Below the pieces are notes generated by a model, which saw nothing but the letters and a program-made list of their open reading frames with translations, was not told the DNA's origin and did no database searches. Made by a program: the position numbers and the translations under genes. 64,000 nt of DNA, taken from contig NZ_VCGW01000003.1 of NCBI RefSeq assembly GCF_007671675.1, positions 62,001 to 126,000 on the forward strand, read 5' to 3'. Numbering within the stretch: position 1 is the stretch's first letter; every line of letters starts with the position of its first letter. This DNA is from Marinobacter maritimus (GTDB lineage Bacteria; Pseudomonadota; Gammaproteobacteria; Pseudomonadales; Oleiphilaceae). Shown here piece after piece: positions 1 through 7,906 of the stretch.

Positions 1-32
1 CTCGGGGTAGGTCCGCGCGCCAACCTGAAGGC

Positions 33-1115
33 TTACTTTCCGGTTTTGATCGTGGTCCAGGTGCGGGTCAGAGTGCGGTCATAGCGCGCTGAGTGCGGCT
101 TGGAAACGAACATCTTGACCTTGACGTCCTGTGGGGGGTAAATGCCGGGGTCATTCGCAACGTCGTCGTCCACGAACTCCGTTGCGGCCGTGTTCGGGTT
201 GCCGAAATACACGTAGTTGGTTATGTCTGCGGCAACTTTTGGTTCGAGGATGTAGTCGATGAACTTTAACGCGTTTTCGGGATTGGGTGCGTCGTCCGGG
301 ATCGCCATCATGTCGAACCCGATCAGCGCGCCCTCTTTCGGGATCGTGTAGGCGATGTTGGTGCCTTGTCCGGCTTCGGCGGCACGATCGCGTGCCTGCA
401 GGATGTCACCTGAGTAGCCAATGGTCAGGCAGATGTCGCCATTGGCCAGATCGTTAATGTATTGCGACGAGTGAAAATAACGAATGTAGGGGCGAACGCC
501 CAACATCAACTCGCTGGCTTTCTCCAGGTCGGCCTTATCTTCGGAATGCGGGTCCAGCCCCAGATAATTCAATGCCGACGCCATGACTTCAGACGGTGAA
601 TCCATTATCACCACGCCGCAATCGGCCAGTTTGGCTACGGTGTCCGGGTCGAACACCATGCCCCAGCTGCCGATCTTGTCCGCATCGATGCGCTCGGCGA
701 TCATGTCAATGTTATAGCCGATCCCCACGGAGAACATCATGTAGGGCACGCCATAGGTGTTGTCCGGATCGTTCACTGCGATGATTTTGAGAATATCGGG
801 ATCAAGATTGCCGTAGTTCTTCAGTTTGTCCTTGTCGATTTTGGCATAAAGACCAGCCTGCGCCTGGCGGGCGAGAAATTCGATTGAGGGCACCACCACA
901 TCGTAACCGCTGGCACCCGTCAGCATCTTGGCCTCCAGCACTTCGTTGCTGTCGAACACGTCGTAATTGACCGTGATACCGGTTTTCTTTTCGAAATTGG
1001 AGATCGTATCGGCGGCCACGTAATCAGACCAGTGATACACGTTCAATTCGCCATCGGCCCATGCTGAGCCTGTGCTTAGCGCCATCGCGCCCAAGATCAT
1101 TGTTGTTTTTTTCAT
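33..1115 (-). CDS. potF: Polyamine (putrescine/spermidine) ABC transporter periplasmic binding protein, PotF-like
   Basis: A 360-residue extracellular solute-binding protein of the PotD/PotF family. The start at 1115 is chosen because GGAG lies just upstream and the product then begins with a Sec signal peptide (MKKTTMILGAMAL, cleavage near SAWA-DG). The mature N-terminus has the family motif NVYHWSDYV, and length and fold are normal for PotF. In this family the protein binds putrescine or spermidine in the periplasm and hands it to a PotGHI-type membrane complex, which is not in the window and may lie to the left. It follows puuB closely and is read in the same direction, so it probably belongs to a puuA-puuB-potF operon for polyamine uptake and breakdown. 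Substrate is inferred from context. Confidence 0.85.
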   Translation of the reverse strand: MKKTTMILGAMALSTGSAWADGELNVYHWSDYVAADTISNFEKKTGITVNYDVFDSNEVLEAKMLTGASGYDVVVPSIEFLARQAQAGLYAKIDKDKLKNYGNLDPDILKIIAVNDPDNTYGVPYMMFSVGIGYNIDMIAERIDADKIGSWGMVFDPDTVAKLADCGVVIMDSPSEVMASALNYLGLDPHSEDKADLEKASELMLGVRPYIRYFHSSQYINDLANGDICLTIGYSGDILQARDRAAEAGQGTNIAYTIPKEGALIGFDMMAIPDDAPNPENALKFIDYILEPKVAADITNYVYFGNPNTAATEFVDDDVANDPGIYPPQDVKVKMFVSKPHSARYDRTLTRTWTTIKTGK

Positions 1116-1146
1116 GGTGTTCTCCAGAGGAATCTTTGTTGTTTTG

Positions 1147-2460
1147 TCAGACACCCATTTTGTCGCGCAGCCCGTACCACCAGGAACCCATTACCGAATA
1201 GGGAACGCGGAACATGCGCCCACCGGGGAATGGATACCAGGGTACCTTGGCAAACACGTCGAACCGGGTCACGTCGCCGTGGATTGCTTCGGCCAGGATG
1301 CGCCCGAAGGTGTGCGATCCGGTTACGCCGTGGCCGCTGTAGCCGTGTGCGAAATAGGTGTTGCTGCCAATGCGACCCATCTGTGGAACACGGCTGAACG
1401 AAAGGGCGAAATTACCACTCCAGGCGTAGTCGATTTTCACCCCTTTGAGTTGTGGGAACACCTTGTCCATGTTGCGTTGCAGCTTGGATTTGATGTCGCT
1501 GGGGTCAGCGCCACCGTAAACAGTGCCGCCGCCAAACAGCATGCGGTTGTCGCCAGACAAACGATAGTAATCAAGGATATAGCGGATATCCTCGACGCAG
1601 GCATCCGAGGGGATCAATTCCCGCGCACGCTCTTCGCCCAAAGGTTCGGTTGCCATCACCTGGGTTGATACCGGCATTACCCGAGAGGTGAGCGTAGGCA
1701 CCACGTGGCCCAAGTAGGCATTGCCGCACAGAACCAGCGTTTTGCAGGTCATCGAGCCGTTGGCCGTTTTGATAACGGGCTGCGCTGCCGCGTGATCCAC
1801 GTCGATCACCGCCGACATCTCATAGATCGTGCCGCCGTTCTGCTCAAATGCCGCCGCCTCGCCCAGGGCCAGATTCAGCGGGTGCATGTGGCCGCCGGAA
1901 TGGTCGATCATCCCGCCTTCGTAAAGGTCGGAATTAACGTATTTCCGCAGTTGGTCCTTGTCCAACATCTCCTGGTTCTTCAGGCCATAGCTGGCCCAAA
2001 GCTTCATCCGCTCTTCCAGTTCGCCCATGTGGGCGCGGGTCAGGCCCGTAAAGATGTTCTTGTCTTTCAGGTCGCATTGAATGTTGTAGGTGCTGACTCG
2101 CTCACGGATGATCTCGCCACCTTCCTGTACCAGGCCTGCGACGAAGGTGGCCGTGTCTTGTCCATAGCGTTTTTTGATGGTTTGCAGGCTGGCGTTCAGG
2201 CCGTTGACGATTTGGCCGCCGTTACGCCCGGATGCTCCCCATCCAACCCGCGCGCCCTCAATGATGGCGACCTTGTAGCCTTTTTCCGCAAGATACAGGC
2301 CTGTGGAGAGCCCGCTATACCCGGCGCCGACGATGCAGACGTCGATTTGGTGATCACCGATCAGCTCCGGCCGTTCCGGCGCGGGGTTGGCTGAGGCGGC
2401 GTAGTAACTTGCGGTATGGCTGCCGTCGCCGGCATAGGTGTGGCTTTGGGAGCTCATCAT
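1147..2460 (-). CDS. puuB: Gamma-glutamylputrescine oxidase, FAD-dependent (PuuB-like)
   Basis: A 437-residue DAO-family flavoprotein. The FAD-binding Rossmann motif GAGYSGLS lies near residue 45, followed by the usual ATGxxG-type strand region and a C-terminal SGHGV segment typical of glycine/D-amino-acid oxidase-like enzymes. PuuB oxidises gamma-glutamylputrescine to the aldehyde with release of ammonia and peroxide. The ATG at 2460 overlaps the puuA stop codon by one base (TGATG), and a GTG three bases upstream is also possible; either way translation is likely coupled to puuA. The neighbouring gamma-glutamylpolyamine synthetase and polyamine-binding protein support the assignment; sarcosine-type substrates cannot be excluded from sequence alone. 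Confidence 0.85.
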   Translation of the reverse strand: MMSSQSHTYAGDGSHTASYYAASANPAPERPELIGDHQIDVCIVGAGYSGLSTGLYLAEKGYKVAIIEGARVGWGASGRNGGQIVNGLNASLQTIKKRYGQDTATFVAGLVQEGGEIIRERVSTYNIQCDLKDKNIFTGLTRAHMGELEERMKLWASYGLKNQEMLDKDQLRKYVNSDLYEGGMIDHSGGHMHPLNLALGEAAAFEQNGGTIYEMSAVIDVDHAAAQPVIKTANGSMTCKTLVLCGNAYLGHVVPTLTSRVMPVSTQVMATEPLGEERARELIPSDACVEDIRYILDYYRLSGDNRMLFGGGTVYGGADPSDIKSKLQRNMDKVFPQLKGVKIDYAWSGNFALSFSRVPQMGRIGSNTYFAHGYSGHGVTGSHTFGRILAEAIHGDVTRFDVFAKVPWYPFPGGRMFRVPYSVMGSWWYGLRDKMGV

Positions 2461-3809
2461 CACACGACCTCCAGGTAACTGTCATATTCAAAATTGGTCA
2501 CGTAACGGGCAAACTTCCGTAGTTCCTGCATCTTGCATTCGACCAGCATGGTTTGTAGCCGCTTGGAAAAGATGGCTGGCACATCGGCACCCTTCTGGAA
2601 GGCGTCGATGGCGGTTGCCCAGTCCAGCGGCAGGTTGTCCAGCTTCATCGAATACGCGTTCCCGGTTATGGGTGGCGCCGGTTGCAGGTTGTTTTCGATG
2701 CCGAGCAACGCACCGCCCAGGATGCTGGTCAACACGAGATAGGGGTTGGCATCGGCGCCGGCTACACGGTGTTCTATACGCCGCGCTTTTGAATCACCGC
2801 CGGGAATGCGGATGGCCGCGGTTCGGTTCTCATAGCCCCAGGCCACATTGGTCGGCGCATGGGCGCCGGGCAGAAGACGGCGATAGGAATTTTCGTGTGG
2901 TGCAAATGTCAGTGTGTTTTGCTGCATCGTAGCCAGCAATCCGGCCACCGCGTTCAGCATCAGGGGCGTGCCTTCATCGCCGCCATTATCGAAAACGTTT
3001 ACGCCATTCTCATCGATCAATGAAAAATGCGTGTGAAAGCCGCTGCCTGACAGGTCGCCGTAGGGTTTCGCCATAAAGGTCGCCGCAAGCCCGTGTTTGC
3101 GGGCAATGCCGCGCACGAGTCGCTTGAACAACACGGCATCGTCGGCGGCACGCAAAGGATCGGCAACGTGGCGCATGTTGATCTCAAACTGGCCGGCTCC
3201 GTTTTCCGAGATCGCAGCGTCTGCGGGAATGCCCTGCAGCTCGCAGGCATCGTAAACATCGTTCAGGAATTCATCAAAATGCTGAAGTTCGTCCAGCGAC
3301 ATTGCCCCGTCTGATTCCAGCCGCTTGCCGGTGACCGGGGAACATGGCGCTTGCGGGTGGTCTTCCGTCGGATCAACCAGATAGAACTCCAGCTCGGTCG
3401 CCACTACGGGGGTCAATCCGCGCGCCTTGTATTGCTCGGCGACCCGCGCCAGGGCCCGGCGCGGGTCGCCCGGGAAAGGGGTGCCGTCTTCTTGCCGCAT
3501 CCAAAGCATCGCCAGGGCGGTCGGGCGGCTCGTCCAGGTAATCGGCATCAATGGGCGGCCGGTAAAATCACATAACCCATCGGAATCGCCAGTCTCGAAA
3601 ACCAGCTCACTGTTTTCGACATCCTCGCCCCAGATATCCATGCCAACAATCGACAACGGCATCCGCAGCCCGCCGTCTATAACCTTGGCCAACTGATCGA
3701 CAGGAACGCGCTTACCTCGCATGGTGCCGTTCAGATCACACACACAAGCAAAAATGGAATCAATCTCAGGATGCTGTGCCAGCCAAGCTTCGGCCTTATT
3801 ATCAGACAT
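2460..3809 (-). CDS. puuA: Gamma-glutamylputrescine synthetase, glutamine synthetase family (PuuA-like)
   Basis: A 449-residue type I glutamine-synthetase fold. An N-terminal beta-grasp portion (CVCDLNGTMRGKRVP) is followed by the catalytic domain, with ENGAGQFEIN, the metal/glutamate-binding HENSYRRLLPGAHAP loop and the RIPGGDSKARRIEHR segment. The length is normal for PuuA rather than for GlnA, and the first gene of a puuA-puuB-potF transcription unit is where PuuA belongs. The enzyme ligates glutamate to putrescine with ATP, starting the gamma-glutamylated polyamine pathway. The promoter should lie in the 70-base gap shared with the divergent GntR gene, where two TATCATT repeats are visible. 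Confidence 0.88.
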   Translation of the reverse strand: MSDNKAEAWLAQHPEIDSIFACVCDLNGTMRGKRVPVDQLAKVIDGGLRMPLSIVGMDIWGEDVENSELVFETGDSDGLCDFTGRPLMPITWTSRPTALAMLWMRQEDGTPFPGDPRRALARVAEQYKARGLTPVVATELEFYLVDPTEDHPQAPCSPVTGKRLESDGAMSLDELQHFDEFLNDVYDACELQGIPADAAISENGAGQFEINMRHVADPLRAADDAVLFKRLVRGIARKHGLAATFMAKPYGDLSGSGFHTHFSLIDENGVNVFDNGGDEGTPLMLNAVAGLLATMQQNTLTFAPHENSYRRLLPGAHAPTNVAWGYENRTAAIRIPGGDSKARRIEHRVAGADANPYLVLTSILGGALLGIENNLQPAPPITGNAYSMKLDNLPLDWATAIDAFQKGADVPAIFSKRLQTMLVECKMQELRKFARYVTNFEYDSYLEVV

Positions 3810-3841
3810 GGATCACCTTGCGATACCGTTTATAAAATTGT

Positions 3842-3870
3842 GATATCATTTTCTGAATATTTATATCATT
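3842..3870. promoter_or_regulatory. Paired GATATCATT / TATATCATT repeats between puuA and the GntR gene
   Basis: Two direct copies of ATATCATT (3843-3850 and 3863-3870) lie exactly 20 bases apart, two turns of the helix, in the AT-rich gap between divergent puuA and the GntR regulator. This is the expected place for the operator of the GntR protein. The binding assignment is inferred. Confidence 0.45.
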
Positions 3871-3933
3871 ATCTTAAATGTGTCAATGTATTTTGATAGT
3901 ATGACCCCCTTCAACAAACCCTGGGGCGGCCTG

Positions 3934-4629
3934 ATGACCAGCAATGGCGAACTGAACATCCCTGATATTCCAGAGATATCCGGGACGACTACACAGGAAT
4001 ACGTTTACGAGCGCCTGAGAAACGCGATTATGCTGGGCGCAATTGAGCCCGGCACGTCGCTGACGATGCGTGGGTTGGCGGATTGCCTGGGGCTCAGCCC
4101 AACCCCCGTGCGCGAGGCGGTGCGGCGGCTCAGCTCGGAACATGCGATACAGATCAAGGACAACCGGCGCATGACGGTGCCTTTGATGACGCTCGACCGC
4201 TTTGAAGAACTGGTTGCACTCCGCGTCGCGATTGAGGTCCATACAGCCAAGCGCGCGTTGCCTTACATGTCGGATGTCATCATCGAAAAGATGACAGAAA
4301 TGGATGACAGGATGGACGGGCTCATCTCCGAAAAAGACCTGGATCAGCTGACCTTGTTGAACCAGGATTTTCATCGCACGCTATACACGGTCAACCCGGC
4401 CCAAGCCTCAATGCCGATCATTGAAAGCATCTGGCTGCAGCTTGGTCCTTTCCAGCGTCAGGTTCTTACGAGGGTTACGGAATATTACGAAATTGATCGC
4501 CACAAAGAGATTCTGGCAGCCCTGACCACCCGCGACGCAATTGCTCTGGAAGACGCTATTACCAACGACATCAGTGACGGTGTCTTGCGGTCCGGCAGAA
4601 ACCTGCTTGCCGTGACAGAAGCGGCATGA
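3934..4629 (+). CDS. GntR family regulator with FCD domain, probably controls the polyamine genes
   Basis: A winged-helix GntR domain (about residues 15-80, with LRNAIMLGAIEPGTSL and LGLSPTPVREAVRRL) is followed by an all-helical FCD ligand domain (LRVAIEVHTAKRAL, NQDFHRTLY, HKEILAAL). This is the FadR-type layout and the total length of about 231 residues is usual. The reading frame is open from a GTG at 3880 with ATG codons at 3886 and 3901; 3934 is preferred because GGGGCGG precedes it, but the start is uncertain. It is divergent from puuA across 70-120 bases, so it is probably the local repressor or activator of puuA-puuB-potF with a polyamine or derivative as ligand (inference). Confidence 0.85.
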   Translation: MTSNGELNIPDIPEISGTTTQEYVYERLRNAIMLGAIEPGTSLTMRGLADCLGLSPTPVREAVRRLSSEHAIQIKDNRRMTVPLMTLDRFEELVALRVAIEVHTAKRALPYMSDVIIEKMTEMDDRMDGLISEKDLDQLTLLNQDFHRTLYTVNPAQASMPIIESIWLQLGPFQRQVLTRVTEYYEIDRHKEILAALTTRDAIALEDAITNDISDGVLRSGRNLLAVTEAA

Positions 4630-4635
4630 GCTTTT

Positions 4636-5709
4636 TCACGTTTTTTTAGCCAGGACATCAAATGTGGTGACCTCGCCGGGGCTGTCGGGTTCGTAACCCG
4701 GCACGCTGTTGACGCGATCGAGCAATGCTGGTGATTTCATAAGCGCTGTCAGGATCCCAAGTGTTGCAGGCGGCAGGCGATCCTGGCGGTAGATCAGCAT
4801 GTAGTGCTCGCTGGCCATTTCAATAAAGTTCAGGTTGAACTGCTCGGCAGCAGCCTGCACCCCAAACCCCACTTCTGCCATTCCTGACGCCACGAAAGCT
4901 GCAATCGCCGTGTGGGTGAATTCCTGCTGGGAGGTGCGGTTAATGCTGTCCCCGGCTACATTTTGTTGCTTCAACAGAAGATCAAAAAGAACCCGGGTGC
5001 CGGAGTGGCGGTCACGGCTGATAAAGCTGAGGCCGGAGGTGCTCAGATCCTGCAACGTGCGGATGTGTTCGTGCTCGCCTCTGCGCATCATCAAACCTTC
5101 GCGTCGGGTAACAAAACGGATAAGACGGTGCTCATGGCCGTTCAGGTGCTTTTTGTAGTGGCTGATAATCTGCCGGGCGAGTGACGGGCAGATGGGCAGG
5201 TGAAAGCTTGCGATATCGCACTCGCCGCGATTCAGGGCCGAAAGCGCTTCCTCCGGGTTCCGATACTGCAGGTTGATGTTTAACTGCTCCGAGAACTCGG
5301 GCAGTAAGGCGACCGCATAGCCGTGGCTTGCGTGCAACCGCAGCTTAGGTTGAGTGCCGGCCAACAAATGCTGTATCTGATCGTTAAGCTCTGCAGCCAT
5401 ACTGTCGATTTGCGGGCCAAGCCGCGCCGTTACCCGGTGCTCTGCCCAAAGCAGTTTCTCACCCAAAGCAGAAAGCTGGCTGCCATGCCCTTTGCGCATG
5501 ATGACCAGTGGCATCCCCAGGATGTCGGCACCACGGTTAAGCAGGTTCCAGGCGTGCCGGTAGGAAATACCGACCGCGGCCGCGGCAACGGTAAGCTTAC
5601 CGGTATCGCGAATGCTCGCCAGCAGGCGAAACAGAACGGGTTCGAAGAGTTCGTCGGTGTCGGTGCGGAATACCCAGGCCGGGGATATGGTCAGTTTTTT
5701 GTTATGCAT
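4636..5709 (-). CDS. ModE-like DNA-binding regulator with periplasmic-binding-protein-like sensor, next to formate dehydrogenase
   Basis: A 357-residue regulator. The N-terminal ~110 residues form a ModE/LysR-type winged helix (KLTVAAAAVGISYRHAWNLLNRG), and residues ~130-330 resemble the type-2 periplasmic-binding-protein domain (PBP_like, often paired with ModE-type helices and suspected to sense molybdate or tungstate). It is transcribed divergently from fdsG, as FdsR-type regulators are in several proteobacteria. A perfect inverted repeat sits in the shared gap. It probably controls the formate dehydrogenase operon in response to formate or molybdenum supply; the effector cannot be read from sequence. 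The stop is 6 bases from the end of the convergent GntR gene. Confidence 0.75.
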   Translation of the reverse strand: MHNKKLTISPAWVFRTDTDELFEPVLFRLLASIRDTGKLTVAAAAVGISYRHAWNLLNRGADILGMPLVIMRKGHGSQLSALGEKLLWAEHRVTARLGPQIDSMAAELNDQIQHLLAGTQPKLRLHASHGYAVALLPEFSEQLNINLQYRNPEEALSALNRGECDIASFHLPICPSLARQIISHYKKHLNGHEHRLIRFVTRREGLMMRRGEHEHIRTLQDLSTSGLSFISRDRHSGTRVLFDLLLKQQNVAGDSINRTSQQEFTHTAIAAFVASGMAEVGFGVQAAAEQFNLNFIEMASEHYMLIYRQDRLPPATLGILTALMKSPALLDRVNSVPGYEPDSPGEVTTFDVLAKKT

Positions 5710-5764
5710 TCTTGTTCATATTCCGTACCAGTGCCTGGAATGCTAATTTGGCGTTGTTGAGCGG

Positions 5765-5781
5765 TTTGTTACTGTAACAAA
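5765..5781. promoter_or_regulatory. Perfect inverted repeat TTTGTTAC-T-GTAACAAA, operator candidate of the fds operon
   Basis: Two 8-base arms (5765-5772 and 5774-5781) around a single T, containing the T-N11-A layout favoured by LysR/ModE-type helices. It lies 23 bases upstream of fdsG and 56 bases upstream of the divergent regulator gene. Confidence 0.55.
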
Positions 5782-5803
5782 ATAAAAGCAGGTAAGAACA
5801 GTT

Positions 5804-6328
5804 ATGCATATGTCAGAAAGAGCTGACCACAAAGCGGTACCCGTTGCCGGCGACTGGAGCCCTGACATGATCCGCCAGGAAGTCGCAGCCCTGCAGCACG
5901 AGCCCGGTGCGCTTTTACCCGTTCTGCATGCCATACAGGATCGCATCGGATACGTGCCCGAGGGTGCTGTACCCATTATTGCTGAAATGCTGCAGCAAAC
6001 CCGCGCCGATATTCACGGGGTTATCAGCTTTTATCATCATTTTCGCACCCGCCCAGCGGGCAGCAACCTGCTGGAAGTGTGCCGTGCAGAAGCCTGCCAG
6101 GCCCGTGGCGGACGCGCGCTTGAACGCCATGTTCAGGAGAAGCTGGGCGTGGGCTATCACGAAACCACCGCCGATAACGAATTTACTCTGCAGCCTGTTT
6201 ATTGCCTGGGTAACTGTGCCTGTGGCCCGTCCATTCGGGTTAACAATGACGTTATTGGCCGAGTGACTCCACAGAAATTCGATCAGCTGGCGGACAAACT
6301 GACAACGTCTGTCCTCCAGCTAAAATGA
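5804..6328 (+). CDS. fdsG: NAD-dependent formate dehydrogenase gamma subunit, NuoE-like
   Basis: A 174-residue thioredoxin-like [2Fe-2S] protein of the NuoE/HoxE family. The cluster ligands are visible as CRAEAC near residue 87 and CLGNC near 137. The N-terminal helical segment (GALLPVLHAIQDRIGYVP, then DIHGVISFYHHF) is family-typical. FdsG passes electrons between the flavin subunit and the iron-sulfur chain of the soluble formate dehydrogenase. It is the first gene of fdsG-fdsB-fdsA-fdhD-fdsD. The start at 5804 has AGGT upstream; an ATG two codons later is an alternative. Assignment is strong because of the gene order. Confidence 0.93.
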   Translation: MHMSERADHKAVPVAGDWSPDMIRQEVAALQHEPGALLPVLHAIQDRIGYVPEGAVPIIAEMLQQTRADIHGVISFYHHFRTRPAGSNLLEVCRAEACQARGGRALERHVQEKLGVGYHETTADNEFTLQPVYCLGNCACGPSIRVNNDVIGRVTPQKFDQLADKLTTSVLQLK

Positions 6329-6345
6329 AGGCAGGAGCAAGCCCC

Positions 6346-7905
6346 ATGACAACAACAATGTATGTGCCCTGCGATACCACAGCCCTTTCTCTGGGTGCCG
6401 ACCGCGTAGCGCAAGAGCTGCAACTTGCGGCCGCCGCACAGAACCTCGATATAAATCTGGTGCGTAATGGCTCACGCGGGTTGTTCTGGCTAGAACCTCT
6501 GGTAGAAGTGCAAACGCCTTATGGCCGTGTCGCTTATGGCCCGGTAGAACCAGGCCAGGTGGAAGAACTGGTCGCTGCCGGCTTGTTTGAGGGTCATCCC
6601 GGTCACCCCTTGTATCTGGGCGACATAGCGCAACACCCCTACCTGCAGCGCCAGCAACGCCTTACGTTTGCCCGCATTGGCATTACTGACCCGGTGTGCA
6701 TTGAAGACTACATCGCCCACGGTGGCTTTATCGGCCTGAAAAAAGCTGCAGCGCTCACACCCCAGGGCATTGTGGATGAAGTAAAAGGCTCCGGTCTGCG
6801 AGGTCGCGGCGGCGCAGCGTTCCCGGCGGGCATCAAATGGCAGACCGTGCTCGATGAGCCTCACAAACAGCAAAAATACGTGGTGTGTAACGCCGATGAA
6901 GGCGATTCCGGCACCTTTGCCGATCGCCTGGTGATGGAATGCGACCCCTATATGCTGATTGAGGGCATGACCATTGCCGGTCTTGCGGTGGGCGCGACTC
7001 TTGGCTTCATTTACGTGCGTTCGGAATATCTGCTGTCCAAAAAGATGCTCGATGAGGCTATCCGCAGGGCAGAAGCCCACGGATATTTGGGGGATAACGT
7101 TTGTGGCAATGGCCGCGCCTTCCGCCTGGAAGTACGCCTCGGCGCGGGCGCCTATATTTGTGGTGAAGAAACTTCCCTGCTGGAAAGCCTGGAGGGCAAG
7201 CGCGGACTGGTGCGTTCAAAGCCGCCGCTGCCCGCCATCAAGGGCTTATTCGGGCAGCCCACGGTGGTCAACAACGTGCTGTCGCTGGCGGCGGTGCCAT
7301 ACATTTTAGCCCACGGTGGCAAAGCCTACGCGGATTATGGCATGGGCCGCTCCCTGGGCACCCTGCCCATTCAGTTGGCGGGCAACATCAAACAGGGCGG
7401 GCTGATTGAGCTGGCCTTCGGCGTGACCCTGCGCAAGGTGCTGGAGGACTTTGGTGACGGCACCTTTACCGGTCGGCCGATGAAAGCCGTGCAGGTGGGC
7501 GGCCCGCTGATGGCCTATATTCCGGAAAGCCAGTGGGACACTCCGATGGATTATGAGGCTTTCGCCAAGCTCGGCGCGGGCATTGGCCACGGCGGTGTGG
7601 TGGTGTTTGATGACACCGTGGATATGGGCGAACAGGCCCGTTTCGCCATGGAGTTCTGCGCCGTTGAATCCTGTGGTAAGTGCACCCCGTGCCGGATTGG
7701 CTCGGTGCGTGGCGTGGAGGTGATTGACCGCATCCGTGCCGGTGAGAACCGCGATAGCAATCTGGAGTTGCTGGAAGACCTGTGTGAAACCATGGTGGAC
7801 GGTTCCCTGTGCGCCATGGGCGGCATGACGCCCTTTCCGGTGCAAAGCGTAATGAAATATTTCCCTGAAGACCTGATGGCCAGCCCGCGCCCGCTGGAGG
7901 CTTGA
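6346..7905 (+). CDS. fdsB: NAD-dependent formate dehydrogenase beta subunit, NuoF-like flavoprotein
   Basis: About 519 residues. An N-terminal NuoE-like portion lacking cluster cysteines precedes the NuoF domain: FMN/NADH site GRGGAAFPAGIKW near residue 165, NADEGDSGTFADR, GAYICGEETSLLESLEG, and the [4Fe-4S] ligands ESCGKCTPCRIGS near residue 445. The subunit holds FMN and reduces NAD+ with electrons from formate. The frame opens at 6325 in an ATGA overlap with fdsG, but the ATG at 6346 has GGAG at the right distance and is preferred. Fused NuoE-NuoF architecture is normal for FdsB. Confidence 0.93.
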   Translation: MTTTMYVPCDTTALSLGADRVAQELQLAAAAQNLDINLVRNGSRGLFWLEPLVEVQTPYGRVAYGPVEPGQVEELVAAGLFEGHPGHPLYLGDIAQHPYLQRQQRLTFARIGITDPVCIEDYIAHGGFIGLKKAAALTPQGIVDEVKGSGLRGRGGAAFPAGIKWQTVLDEPHKQQKYVVCNADEGDSGTFADRLVMECDPYMLIEGMTIAGLAVGATLGFIYVRSEYLLSKKMLDEAIRRAEAHGYLGDNVCGNGRAFRLEVRLGAGAYICGEETSLLESLEGKRGLVRSKPPLPAIKGLFGQPTVVNNVLSLAAVPYILAHGGKAYADYGMGRSLGTLPIQLAGNIKQGGLIELAFGVTLRKVLEDFGDGTFTGRPMKAVQVGGPLMAYIPESQWDTPMDYEAFAKLGAGIGHGGVVVFDDTVDMGEQARFAMEFCAVESCGKCTPCRIGSVRGVEVIDRIRAGENRDSNLELLEDLCETMVDGSLCAMGGMTPFPVQSVMKYFPEDLMASPRPLEA

Positions 7906-7906
7906 T

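Noticed and set aside
5774..5779. GTAACA near fdsG as a further ECF promoter
   Set aside because: No NGTC follows at 15-17 bases, and the sequence is half of a perfect palindrome.
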